This document shows positions 26,031 to 34,365 of a stretch of 64,000 nucleotides of DNA, one piece after another. Under the pieces are notes generated by a model that did not search any database, was not told the DNA's origin, and saw nothing but the letters and a program-made list of their open reading frames with translations. The position numbers were made by a program, and so were the translations under genes. The stretch comes from an uncultured Clostridia bacterium. GTDB lineage: Bacteria > Bacillota > Clostridia > Saccharofermentanales > Saccharofermentanaceae. Position 1 is the stretch's first letter. Every line of letters begins with the position of its first letter. The stretch lies in contig CAMIYM010000002.1 in assembly GCA_946403085.1 (NCBI GenBank), positions 186,001-250,000 of the forward strand. Direction: 5' to 3'.

Positions 26031-27266
26031 TTATTCTTTGCCGGCGAATCCTGCAGCGTCGTCATACTCGGGCTTAACGCGTTTTACGCCATAGCCTTCA
26101 GATATCTTGACCCTTGCTTCTCCAAGCTTTGTCATGACTTTCTCTTCGCGTCTTACAAGCTTGAATCTGTCCATCTCGTTATATCTGATACCGATCGTTG
26201 TCGTGTTCTCGAAAATAAGTTTTGCGAACTTCTCCTTCTCTTCAGGCTTTACCAGCACCGTGAAAAGAATTCCCGGACGGTTCTTCTTCATGAAGACGGG
26301 AGTCGTGAAAACATCGAGTGCACCGTTATCCATCAGGACACCTGTCGCATAGCCGGTCTCTTCTCCTGTCATGTCATCAACATTGAATCTGAGTTCAACG
26401 ACTTTGTCACTCTCACCTGCAGTGCTTCCAATAAATGTCCTGAGCATGTTTGCCTTGGCAAAGTCCTTCCTGCCCATACCGTAGCCGGTCTTATCGATCG
26501 ACATGACAGGTCTTGTGCCAAAGCTTGTCGCGAAATGCTTGAGAAGAGCTGCTCCCGTGGGGGTGAGAAGCTCGCCCTCTATATCACCGCTGTATGTCGG
26601 GATGCCTTCGATGATGGAAGCCGTTGCAGGTGCAGGGACCGGAAGGATCCCGTGTGCGCATCTTACGCTTCCGAAGCCTGTTGCCAGAGGGGAAACAATG
26701 ATGCTGTCGGGAGAGATCTTTTCGAGCAGATAGCAGACACCGGTTATATCAGCAACCGCATCCATCGTTCCGACCTCGTGGAAATGAATATCAGTGACGG
26801 GCTTTCCGTGAGCCTTGCTCTCAGCTTCTGCAATAAGTGCATAGACTGCGAGTGCATCTGCCTTAACCTTGTCAGATACATTAAGACCGTTGATGATGCT
26901 CTCGATATCGCTCATATGAGTGTGGTGATGGTGGTGCTCGTGATCGTGGTGATGTTCGTGTTCGTGTTCATGAGAGTGCTTATGCTCGTGATGATGATCG
27001 TGTTCATGCTCATGCGAATGCACGTGACCTTCGTGCGCATGCTCGTGCATGTGCTCATCTTCTTCAACACCGTTAACGGCAACATGTGCATGAGTGCCTT
27101 CGATGCCGCACTTGACGCTCTTTTCGAATTCATATGTGACGTCAGGAATGCCTAAAGAATTGAGTTCCTTCTCGCATGCTTTGACATCGCCTGTAAGTTC
27201 TGCGAGGGATGAAAGGAGCATATCACCTGCAGCGCCCATATTGCATTCGATATAAAGAGTCTTCAT
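26031..27266 (-). CDS. larC: LarC, nickel insertion for the nickel-pincer cofactor
   Basis: A 411-residue CTP-dependent cyclometallase that inserts Ni into the pyridinium bis-thiocarboxylate intermediate. The N-terminal MKTLYIECNMGAAGDM signature is intact. A histidine- and glutamate-rich stretch (about 72-118, more than twenty His) probably stores or delivers Ni2+. The start at 27266 has GGAGG 6 bases upstream; longer in-frame starts would overlap larB. In Lactiplantibacillus the protein is made through a programmed frameshift between two ORFs; here it is one continuous frame. It follows larB after 2 bases. Confidence 0.93.
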   Translation of the reverse strand: MKTLYIECNMGAAGDMLLSSLAELTGDVKACEKELNSLGIPDVTYEFEKSVKCGIEGTHAHVAVNGVEEDEHMHEHAHEGHVHSHEHEHDHHHEHKHSHEHEHEHHHDHEHHHHHTHMSDIESIINGLNVSDKVKADALAVYALIAEAESKAHGKPVTDIHFHEVGTMDAVADITGVCYLLEKISPDSIIVSPLATGFGSVRCAHGILPVPAPATASIIEGIPTYSGDIEGELLTPTGAALLKHFATSFGTRPVMSIDKTGYGMGRKDFAKANMLRTFIGSTAGESDKVVELRFNVDDMTGEETGYATGVLMDNGALDVFTTPVFMKKNRPGILFTVLVKPEEKEKFAKLIFENTTTIGIRYNEMDRFKLVRREEKVMTKLGEARVKISEGYGVKRVKPEYDDAAGFAGKE

Positions 27267-27268
27267 GT

Positions 27269-28009
27269 TTAACCTCCGATGTGGTTGATCATGCTGGCAG
27301 AATAACCTGCGCCGAATCCGTTGTCGATATTGACTACTGTGACACCGCTCGCACATGAGTTCATCATGGAAAGAAGTGCCGATAAACCTTCAAAAGATGC
27401 GCCATATCCGACGCTTGTCGGAACGGCAATTACGGGGCAGTCAACAAGCCCTCCGATGACGCTAGCAAGAGCGCCTTCCATGCCTGCGATCGCTATAATT
27501 ACGCTCGCACTCATGAGCTCATCTTTATGAGCCAGGAGCCTGTGAAGGCCTGCCACTCCGACGTCGTAGATACGTGTGACTTTGTTGCCAAGAAGCTCTG
27601 CCGTAACAGCTGCTTCTTCAGCTACAGGATGGTCTGATGTACCGCCTGTGGCAACGACGATGGTGCCATTGGCACTTGGCTCAGGGATCTTGCCGGCCAC
27701 GCCGATGCGTGCCTCGTTATAGTACTTGAAAGGTATCGTGAGTTCTTTTGATTTATCCTCAGAAAGCCTTGTTATAAGGACAGTCTCCTGTCCGGCTTCA
27801 AGGAGGCTTGATGCGATCTTGTCTATCTGCTCGGGAGTCTTGCCTGCACCGTAGATGACTTCAGGTATTCCCTGCCTTAAACCCCTGTGGAGATCCGGCT
27901 TTGCAAAGCCCAGGTCAACAAAGGGCTTCATCTTAAGCTGAAGCTCAGCTTCTTCAGGTGTCATCTCACCTTTTGCGACTTTGTCTAAGATGTCTCTTGC
28001 GTTGCTCAT
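27269..28009 (-). CDS. larB: LarB, pyridinium-3,5-biscarboxylate mononucleotide synthase
   Basis: A 246-residue PurE-related enzyme that carboxylates nicotinic acid adenine dinucleotide and splits off AMP at the first step of nickel-pincer cofactor synthesis. It shows GIPEVIYGAGKTPEQI near residue 48, GGTSDHPVAEEA near 127 and GMEGALASVIGGL near 175 as in NCAIR mutase-like folds. It sits in the order larE-larB-larC with 6- and 2-base gaps, so a single transcript is very likely. Confidence 0.93.
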   Translation of the reverse strand: MSNARDILDKVAKGEMTPEEAELQLKMKPFVDLGFAKPDLHRGLRQGIPEVIYGAGKTPEQIDKIASSLLEAGQETVLITRLSEDKSKELTIPFKYYNEARIGVAGKIPEPSANGTIVVATGGTSDHPVAEEAAVTAELLGNKVTRIYDVGVAGLHRLLAHKDELMSASVIIAIAGMEGALASVIGGLVDCPVIAVPTSVGYGASFEGLSALLSMMNSCASGVTVVNIDNGFGAGYSASMINHIGG

Positions 28010-28015
28010 TACCCG

Positions 28016-28837
28016 TCAGGCCTTCTTAATATCTAACGCCTCGTTCATGCTGCCCATTCTGTAGCCTTGCATGTCCAAAGTGACGTATCTGAAACCAAGC
28101 TTTTTAAGCTCATCTGTGATCTCTTTTCTGGTGCGGCTGTAAGACAATAATGCAATGTCATCAGGCGATGCTTCGATCCTTGCCAGGTCGCCGTGAACTC
28201 TTACGCGGATGCCCGAAAAGCCTAAGTCCCTGATGAACTTCTCCGACAGTTCAACTCTCTTAAGGCCTTCTGCAGTTATCTTCTCGCCGTATACAAATCT
28301 CGATGCCAGGCAAGCAGCCGCGGGCATATCCCATGTGGCAAGACCAGCTTCTTTCGAGAGGGCGCGGATGTCTTTTTTGGTAAGACCGGATTCCTTCAGG
28401 GGACTTAATATCCCGAGTTCTTTAATGGCACGCATTCCCGGCCTGTAATCGCCAGTGTCATCGACATTGCTGCCGTCTGCGACCACATATCCTTCTGCGG
28501 CTTCTTTAATGCTGCTGAAGATCTTCCTCTTGCAGTAATAACATCTGTCCGGAGGGTTTGCCGCGAATTCCGTTACATCGAAAACATTGAAGTCCAGAAC
28601 GATCTGCTTAGCGCCGATCCTGCCTGCAAATTCCGATGTCCATTTGAACTCGTCTTCTGTAATGACCTGAGACTTTACGGTAACCGCGACCGCGTTATCT
28701 CCCAGAACCTCATGTGCCTTATACAAAAGGTATGTCGAATCTACGCCGCCTGAAAAAGCGACCGCCAGTTTCCCGGCGGCCTTAATTCGCTCAGTGAGCG
28801 CGTTTTCTTTGTTTCTGATGTCTGATGAAATATCCAT
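28016..28837 (-). CDS. larE: LarE, sulfur transferase for the nickel-pincer cofactor
   Basis: A 273-residue PP-loop ATPase that adenylates and thiolates the pyridinium biscarboxylate. The PP-loop SGGVDS is at 29-34. Cysteines at 99, 102 (CYYC) and 176 (AAACLASR) give the three-cysteine set seen in LarE proteins that carry a 4Fe-4S cluster, so this may be a catalytic rather than self-sacrificing type (inference). The ATG at 28837 directly follows the TGA of the upstream gene; a GTG two codons earlier is the alternative start. Coupled translation is likely since no strong ribosome site is seen. Confidence 0.92.
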   Translation of the reverse strand: MDISSDIRNKENALTERIKAAGKLAVAFSGGVDSTYLLYKAHEVLGDNAVAVTVKSQVITEDEFKWTSEFAGRIGAKQIVLDFNVFDVTEFAANPPDRCYYCKRKIFSSIKEAAEGYVVADGSNVDDTGDYRPGMRAIKELGILSPLKESGLTKKDIRALSKEAGLATWDMPAAACLASRFVYGEKITAEGLKRVELSEKFIRDLGFSGIRVRVHGDLARIEASPDDIALLSYSRTRKEITDELKKLGFRYVTLDMQGYRMGSMNEALDIKKA

Positions 28838-28839
28838 TA

Positions 28840-29142
28840 TCACTTGGCAAATAAAGCCTTGACCTTGCCTGCAGGATCCTTAATAAGAAGGACTACGAGC
28901 CAGATAACGATACCGAGTGCCACAACGGAAAAGCCGAGGTATGCATCATTGATCATGTCCTTCGGTGCCTGCTCGAAGAACTCAGCGCCGAGTTCAATGT
29001 ACTCGACGACTGAATCTACGAGCCACATAAGGCTTGCTCCCCAGTACATAAGTGCAAGTGTGCCGAGCTTACGGTCAGTCTTGCCGTTGTACCAGAAGAT
29101 AGTTGATATAGCCGCTGCAAATACTGTTATAAGGAGTGTCAT
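28840..29142 (-). CDS. Small three-helix membrane protein in the lar operon
   Basis: A 100-residue protein with hydrophobic segments at about 1-18, 28-48 and 72-93. The start at 29142 has AGGGGA about 8 bases upstream; longer in-frame starts would run into the neighbouring gene. I do not recognise a family. Its stop codon overlaps the alternative start of larE, so it is translated with the lar genes. Together with the next membrane protein it may form or assist a nickel or cofactor-precursor transporter, which is a guess from position only. Confidence 0.65.
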   Translation of the reverse strand: MTLLITVFAAAISTIFWYNGKTDRKLGTLALMYWGASLMWLVDSVVEYIELGAEFFEQAPKDMINDAYLGFSVVALGIVIWLVVLLIKDPAGKVKALFAK

Positions 29143-29155
29143 CTTATATGTCCCC

Positions 29156-29521
29156 TTATGCCTTGGTCGAGCTTTCAGAAATTGCAGGTGCTTTCTTCTT
29201 GGAAATAGCATGTGTTACAGCCACCATGACGACCCACGCAAGGGTTACCAGGACTGCCATGGCCACACCGCTCGTAAACATCTCGCGGAGCATTTCCTGT
29301 GCATCAGCAGCGTTGGAAGCAGCTGTAAGGAAAGGGAACCACGGTGTTACTTCGCCGTGCCATACATGCTCAAATGCCAAAAGAGCAGATCCGCCCCAGA
29401 GCATGTTATTAAGCCATCCCATCTTCTTGATGAAGATATTCTCAGAACCTTTCTTGTCTGCTGCGTGCTTTATTACTGTTGTAACGATTGCTTCAGTTGT
29501 AGGAACCAGAAAACATGCCAT
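29156..29521 (-). CDS. Small membrane protein in the lar operon
   Basis: A 121-residue protein with hydrophobic stretches at about 40-52, 58-70 and 84-108. It contains GSALLAFEHVWHGEVTPWFP, with two histidines near a membrane boundary that could bind metal. AAGGAG lies 8 bases before the ATG. It is 13 bases upstream of the other small membrane gene. No family recognised. Metal transport is a hypothesis from its place between a metalloregulator and nickel-cofactor genes. Confidence 0.65.
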   Translation of the reverse strand: MACFLVPTTEAIVTTVIKHAADKKGSENIFIKKMGWLNNMLWGGSALLAFEHVWHGEVTPWFPFLTAASNAADAQEMLREMFTSGVAMAVLVTLAWVVMVAVTHAISKKKAPAISESSTKA

Positions 29522-29564
29522 AAAGTGATCTCCTTTTGTATTTTGATTTGGTTAAGATTTTAAC

Positions 29565-29583
29565 ATACCGGAATTACGGGTAT
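29565..29583 (-). promoter_or_regulatory. Candidate operator palindrome upstream of the small membrane genes
   Basis: ATACC (29565-29569) and GGTAT (29579-29583) form an inverted repeat separated by 9 bases within an AT-rich gap between the DtxR-like gene and the next gene. The size suits a DtxR/MntR dimer site, but no consensus match was verified. Confidence 0.35.
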
Positions 29584-29604
29584 ATATCAGTTAAGCGCAG
29601 ATAA

Positions 29605-30006
29605 TTACTTCTTTTTTGACTTATTAGCCTTGCCTATGTTCTCTATGTGACTGCAGATGGCATCGAACGTCTCATCGCTTAGGTCGTGCTCGATCTTGCA
29701 GGCATCATCTTCAGCTATAACAGGATCAACACCGAGCGATATAAAAAAACCTGTAAGTTTCTTGTGACGGGTATAGATCTTGTCCGCTATGGCCATGCCT
29801 TTTTCAGTAACAGTGATCGCACCGGAATTCTCCATCTCGATATAGCCTTCCTCGCGAAGACGCTTCATGGCATTACTTACGCTTGGCTTCGTAACACCCA
29901 GAAAGCTTGCGATATCAACAGAACGGATATAACCATTCTTCTCTTTCAGGATTACCATCGATTCGAGATAATCTTCCGCTGATTTTCCAATATCACTGCT
30001 CTTCAT
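29605..30006 (-). CDS. DtxR/MntR family metal-dependent regulator
   Basis: A 133-residue cytosolic repressor. The N-terminal winged helix-turn-helix has DYLESMVILKEKNGYIRSVDIASFLGVTKPSVS-type spacing (residues about 12-45), followed by the dimerisation and metal-binding helices with AEDDACKIEHDLSDETF near 95-112, where Cys, Glu and His are the usual ligands. No SH3 domain, so MntR-like in length. GAGGTG is 6 bases before the ATG at 30006; a GTG three codons earlier is possible. As first gene of the lar cluster it probably ties expression to a divalent metal, perhaps nickel. Confidence 0.85.
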   Translation of the reverse strand: MKSSDIGKSAEDYLESMVILKEKNGYIRSVDIASFLGVTKPSVSNAMKRLREEGYIEMENSGAITVTEKGMAIADKIYTRHKKLTGFFISLGVDPVIAEDDACKIEHDLSDETFDAICSHIENIGKANKSKKK

Positions 30007-30182
30007 ACTCTTCACCTCATAGAAGACAGAAACAGTTTGTCGCGATTAACTTCTATATTTTACAACATTTCAGAGGCATATGCGAAAATGCATCTGACAA
30101 AAAAGAAGTTCACGTGACACACTTTCGCGGCACAATTTGGTATCTTATTGATATCGGGAAATGAAAGGTACCTATAGTAGTT

Positions 30183-31019
30183 ATGCAGGTAATAGAAAAC
30201 CGGACAATGGATCAGGAGCGCGCCCTTTACGGGAGCTGCGGCATAATGGTCAGGAACTGCCGTTTTGACGGTCCCGCTGATGGCGAGAGCGCTCTTAAAG
30301 AGAGTTCTGACGTGATCGTGGAAGACTCTTACTTCAACCTGAGGTATCCGTTCTGGCATGTCCACGGACTCACGATAAAAGATTCCGAGATGACGGACAA
30401 GTGCAGAGCTTCTATGTGGTATTCGGACCATATTGAAATTACCGGTTCCAAGCTTCACGGCATTAAAGCCCTGCGTGAATGCTCCAAGGTAACTATCGAT
30501 TCTTCAAGCATTATCTCCCCTGAGTTCGGCTGGTCCGTTCATGGTCTTAAGATGGCTGACACTTCCGCAGAATCCGAGTATTTTCTCATGAGATCCACGG
30601 ACATTGTTTTCGATAATGTGTCATTCAAAGGAAAATACTCTTTCCAGTACACGGAAAATGTCGAGATAAAGAATTCCCGCCTTGATACCAAGGATGCTTT
30701 CTGGCATGCGAAAAATGTTACCGTCAGGGATTCTGTCGTAAATGGCGAATACCTTGCCTGGTACTCAGAGAACCTGACGTTCATCAACTGCACCATCAAG
30801 GGCACTCAGCCGCTCTGCTACTGCAAGGGCTTAAAGCTCATAAACTGCGTGATGGAAGACTGTGATCTGGCCTTCGAGAGATCTGACGTCGAAGCTGAGA
30901 TCTTAACGCCTGTTATCAGTATCAAGAATCCCTTATCAGGCCGCATCAGCGTTCCTGCTGTCGGAGAGATAATAAGGGATATTCCCGGCGCTGACGGCGA
31001 GATTATCGTAAAGGGTTAA
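30183..31019 (+). CDS. DUF3737 family right-handed beta-helix protein
   Basis: A 278-residue protein made of repeated strands with asparagine and hydrophobic ladders (VRNCRFDG, VIVEDSYFN, VEIKNSRLD, LTFINCTIKG, LKLINCVMED), as in the pectate-lyase-like beta-helix of DUF3737. No signal peptide is seen, so it is cytosolic. AAAGG lies 14 bases before the ATG, rather far. It is convergent with mscS and the stop codons overlap by 4 bases. Function in this family is unknown. Confidence 0.85.
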   Translation: MQVIENRTMDQERALYGSCGIMVRNCRFDGPADGESALKESSDVIVEDSYFNLRYPFWHVHGLTIKDSEMTDKCRASMWYSDHIEITGSKLHGIKALRECSKVTIDSSSIISPEFGWSVHGLKMADTSAESEYFLMRSTDIVFDNVSFKGKYSFQYTENVEIKNSRLDTKDAFWHAKNVTVRDSVVNGEYLAWYSENLTFINCTIKGTQPLCYCKGLKLINCVMEDCDLAFERSDVEAEILTPVISIKNPLSGRISVPAVGEIIRDIPGADGEIIVKG

Positions 31020-31867
31020 TCCTTCTTCATTACAACATTTACGTAATTGAAAGGTATCTCGATGCCTTCCCTTGTAAATGCTTCATTTACGCGCTTGTTG
31101 ATATCTGTCTTAACATCAAGGCCAGATGTGCTCTGCTTGAAGTAGACCACAGTGGACAGAACAAGGCTGCTGTCTGCAAATGTCTCAAAGAATACAGGAC
31201 CATACTCAGTCTCTTTTGCGGCAGGAACTGTTAATTCAGAATTGATGATCTCATTCCTGATCACTTCGGAAGCTTTGTCGATATCGGTACCGTAAGCGAC
31301 ATTAAACTCCATCTTTACTGATCTAAGCTTCTTGAAGCTCGTGTCCCTGATCATGAGAGCGTTGATCTTACTGTTGGGGATGATGATCTCGACTGTGCCA
31401 AGGCTTCTTAAGACAACATGTCTGGGCGTGATATCTGCGACAACACCTGCGGTGCCGTTCTCAAGTTCGATCCAGTCTCCGATCTCAAAGGGTCTGTTCA
31501 AAGTGATGGCAATACCGCTGAAGAAGTCTCCTAATACAGGCTGAGCTGCAAGACCTACAACAGCACCCAGGATCGCAGTTCCCTGGAATAAGACCGTACC
31601 GATATCTTTGGTGGCTGTGGAACTTACGAGTACCCAGATAACTGCGGCAAGGATTATTATCGTCCTTATGATGTTCTGTGTGAAACGGAGCGTGAGATTG
31701 TTCTTGCCCTTAAGCCTTTGCTTTACGAACTTGCTATAGATCAGAAGGACTATGAACGTGACCACAGCTGCTATTGCTGCATAGATAGCAAATTCTATGA
31801 CCTGTCCCGTGGTCGTTGTTGTATCGAAAAACTTGTTTATATCAATATTAGGAATCGGATTATTCAT
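31016..31867 (-). CDS. MscS family mechanosensitive channel
   Basis: A 283-residue inner-membrane channel that releases solutes on osmotic downshock. Helices lie at about 22-47, 64-85 and the pore helix at about 92-120 (GTAILGAVVGLAAQPVLGDFF region), followed by the beta domain with RPFEIGDWIELENGTAGVV and an alpha/beta end. Length is standard for small-conductance types such as YkuT/MscS. It ends convergently on the DUF3737 gene. Confidence 0.92.
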   Translation of the reverse strand: MNNPIPNIDINKFFDTTTTTGQVIEFAIYAAIAAVVTFIVLLIYSKFVKQRLKGKNNLTLRFTQNIIRTIIILAAVIWVLVSSTATKDIGTVLFQGTAILGAVVGLAAQPVLGDFFSGIAITLNRPFEIGDWIELENGTAGVVADITPRHVVLRSLGTVEIIIPNSKINALMIRDTSFKKLRSVKMEFNVAYGTDIDKASEVIRNEIINSELTVPAAKETEYGPVFFETFADSSLVLSTVVYFKQSTSGLDVKTDINKRVNEAFTREGIEIPFNYVNVVMKKD

Positions 31868-32066
31868 AATGCCCAGCCTCTTAATTCTCCATATCTGATA
31901 CTCCGCATATCAGAACCGGCAATTTTGAATAGGCATAATATAACAGAAAAACAGCAGATAAAGAATGACATTAGCATTGGACTATCTGTCTATATTTTTA
32001 AATACTTAAACGACTTATGTCGAATATTTGTGTCTTTTCGCGAGTGAAAACAGGAGAGGACAGGTC

Positions 32067-32072
32067 TATAAT
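32067..32072 (+). promoter_or_regulatory. Possible -10 box of the ABC importer operon
   Basis: TATAAT at 32067-32072, 33 bases before the first start codon; a poor -35 (TGAAAA) lies 16 bases upstream. The rest of the 31868-32105 gap is AT-rich with nothing else recognisable. Confidence 0.4.
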
Positions 32073-32105
32073 CAACTCGATTTTAATTAGAAAGAAGGCA
32101 ATCTT

Positions 32106-33071
32106 ATGAAAAATAAGATTATAGCAACCGTACTTTCTGCAGTCATGGCAGTCGGCATGATGGCAGGATGTGCACAGAAAAAGGACGACACAGTCGTCAG
32201 AGTCGGCTCCCTTAAAGGACCTACAACTATCGGTATCGTAAACCTGATGGACAAGGCATCCAAGGGCGAATCCGAAGGTAAGTATGAGTTCACGATGGCT
32301 GCTCAGGCTGATGAGATCTCTGCCAAGATCGTATCCGGAGATCTGGACATCGCTCTGGTTCCCGCTAACCTTGCTTCCGTTCTTTACAACAAGACAGAGG
32401 GCAAAGTCACAGCAATCGACATCAACACTTTGGGTGTTCTTTCCTGCGTAACAGGCGACACTTCCATCAAGAGCATCAAGGATCTTGCAGGTAAGAAAGT
32501 CATTACTACAGGCCAGGGCACAACACCTGAGTATTCCTTGAGATATCTGCTCGAGAAGAACGGCATCACTGACTGTGAGATCGAGTTCAAGTCAGAGGCT
32601 GCTGAGGTCTCTGCAGTACTTACAAAAGATCCCACACAGATCGCAGTACTCCCCCAGCCTTTCGTAACCATGACATGCATGCTCAACAAGGACCTCCTTG
32701 TAGCTTTCTCACTTGAAGACGAGTGGCAGAAAGCAACTGACGGTCTTGGCATGGTAACAGGTGTTACAATCGTAAGGAATGATTTCCTTAAAGATCACAA
32801 GGAAGCAGTCAAGACATTCATCAAAGAGCACGGCGACAGCGTAAATGCAGCTAACTCCGATCTTGATAAGACTTCTGCCCTGGTAGTCGAAAAGGAGATC
32901 ATCGGCAAAGAGGCAGTCGCAGTCAAGGCGATCCCTGAGTGCAACATTGTCTGCATCACAGGCGACTCTCTTAAAAAGAACCTCGAAGCATATCTCCAGG
33001 TCCTCTTTAACAGCAATCCCAAGGCTGTCGGCGGCAAGCTCCCCGGAGAGGATTTCTACTTTAAAGGCTGA
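32106..33071 (+). CDS. ABC importer substrate-binding lipoprotein (SsuA/ThiY/NrtA-like)
   Basis: A 321-residue lipoprotein (signal peptide with lipobox MAGC). The mature part has VRVGSLKGPTTIG, GDLDIALVPANLA near residue 85, and DLAGKKVITTGQGTTPEY near 125, the layout of type-2 periplasmic binding proteins for sulfonates, nitrate or thiamine precursors. AGAAAG is the ribosome site. It is the first gene of a compact importer operon, 3 bases before the permease. The ligand is not identifiable; no riboswitch was seen in the leader. Confidence 0.88.
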   Translation: MKNKIIATVLSAVMAVGMMAGCAQKKDDTVVRVGSLKGPTTIGIVNLMDKASKGESEGKYEFTMAAQADEISAKIVSGDLDIALVPANLASVLYNKTEGKVTAIDINTLGVLSCVTGDTSIKSIKDLAGKKVITTGQGTTPEYSLRYLLEKNGITDCEIEFKSEAAEVSAVLTKDPTQIAVLPQPFVTMTCMLNKDLLVAFSLEDEWQKATDGLGMVTGVTIVRNDFLKDHKEAVKTFIKEHGDSVNAANSDLDKTSALVVEKEIIGKEAVAVKAIPECNIVCITGDSLKKNLEAYLQVLFNSNPKAVGGKLPGEDFYFKG

Positions 33072-33074
33072 TAA

Positions 33075-33809
33075 ATGAAGAACAAGTACATCAGGACAAC
33101 TTTGATCGTATTGATCTGGCTGGTCATCTGGCAGGTGCTCACCCTCGTGGTAAACAACAGCATCCTCCTGGCCGGCCCCGTCGATACGGTCAAAGCCCTG
33201 ATGGAGCTTGGTTCTGATCCCTCCTTCTATCTCTCAGTCGGGATCACGGCAGGAAAAGTCCTTTTGGGTTTCCTCATTGGAATGATCACAGGATCTGTTC
33301 TCTCAGTCCTGTCTTACAGATTCACGGCAGTAAGAGAATTCTTCTCACCATTCGTATCAGTGATCAAATCGATCCCCGTCGTAAGCTTCATCATCATTGC
33401 CCTTATCTGGGCAGGAAGCTCCAACGTCACGATAATCGTATCTTCAGTCATATCGTTCCCGATCTTTTATAAGAATCTTCTTGAAGGCCTTATGGTAACC
33501 GATCCCAAGATGAAAGAACTTGCAATGGTTTACCGGATGAAGACCTCGAAGAAGATCCGTTATATCTATCTTCCCTCGCTGTCATCTCACATCAGAAGCG
33601 CGCTCTCCCTAGCCATCGGCATGGCATTTCGTGGCGGCATCACAGCTGAGGTCGTAGGCCAGCCCTTAAAGTCGATCGGCAATGGCTTATACAGATCGAA
33701 GATTAATCTCGCGACATCCGAGATGCTCGCATGGACACTCGTCGCGGTCTTATCCGCATTCATAATCGAAAAGCTCATCTCCCTGATCGCAAAGAAGGTG
33801 CTCAAATGA
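33075..33809 (+). CDS. ABC importer permease (SsuC/TauC-like)
   Basis: A 244-residue inner-membrane permease with about six helices and the cytoplasmic EAA-like loop (ELAMVYRMKTSKKIRYIYLPSL begins near residue 145) that contacts the ATPase. It belongs with the SsuC/TauC/ThiX group of BPD-type permeases. It begins 3 bases after the binding protein and its stop overlaps the ATPase start (ATGA). Confidence 0.9.
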   Translation: MKNKYIRTTLIVLIWLVIWQVLTLVVNNSILLAGPVDTVKALMELGSDPSFYLSVGITAGKVLLGFLIGMITGSVLSVLSYRFTAVREFFSPFVSVIKSIPVVSFIIIALIWAGSSNVTIIVSSVISFPIFYKNLLEGLMVTDPKMKELAMVYRMKTSKKIRYIYLPSLSSHIRSALSLAIGMAFRGGITAEVVGQPLKSIGNGLYRSKINLATSEMLAWTLVAVLSAFIIEKLISLIAKKVLK

Positions 33810-34363
33810 TCGAACTCAGGAATGTAAGCAAATCATTTGATGATAAGAAAGTGCTCGATTCATTCAGCGCTGTTTTCGATAAGGGGTCCTATCTTCTGAA
33901 AGGCCCTTCAGGCATCGGCAAGACCACATGCATCCGCCTGATCTTAGGACTTATTGATCCTGACGAAGGCGAGATCCAAAGACCTTCCGATATGCGTTTT
34001 GCCGTGTGCTTCCAGGAGGACCGGCTTTTCGAGAAAGAGACAGTGCTGACAAATGCTATTGCGGTAAATGAAGGTGTCTCCATAACAGATGCGACAAATG
34101 CAATATTAGAGCTCCTCCCATCTGACTCGCTGAACAAAAAGGCGGGCGAACTCTCAGGAGGAATGAAGCGCCGCCTTGCAGTAATAAGAGCGATGCTTCA
34201 CGATTCAGACTGCGTTATCCTGGATGAACCTTTTACAGGCCTTGACGATGAAGCACGCGCGAAAACACTCAGCTTCATCAAAGAACGCTTGAACGGCCGT
34301 CTTCTCATCATCACAAGCCACGACGAGAGAGGCCTGGACGACCTTGCTGTCGTAAATATCTGA
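33806..34363 (+). CDS. ABC importer ATPase
   Basis: A 185-residue ATPase, short for its family (usually about 240). Walker A GPSGIGKTT near residue 33, signature LSGGMKRR near 117, Walker B CVILDEPF near 137 and a switch histidine near 170 are all present, so it should be active; the missing part is mostly the C-terminal extension and an abbreviated N-terminal half. I place the start at 33806, overlapping the permease stop by ATGA, rather than further upstream within the permease. It completes the importer with the two genes before it. Confidence 0.9.
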   Translation: MIELRNVSKSFDDKKVLDSFSAVFDKGSYLLKGPSGIGKTTCIRLILGLIDPDEGEIQRPSDMRFAVCFQEDRLFEKETVLTNAIAVNEGVSITDATNAILELLPSDSLNKKAGELSGGMKRRLAVIRAMLHDSDCVILDEPFTGLDDEARAKTLSFIKERLNGRLLIITSHDERGLDDLAVVNI

Positions 34364-34365
34364 TC

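Noticed and set aside
26535..27155. 206-residue plus-strand reading frame rich in Val and Met
   Set aside because: It is antisense to the histidine-rich region of larC; composition is a mirror of CAC/CAT codons, with no ribosome site.
26031..27356. Programmed frameshift in larC as in Lactiplantibacillus
   Set aside because: The gene is a single uninterrupted frame of normal length.
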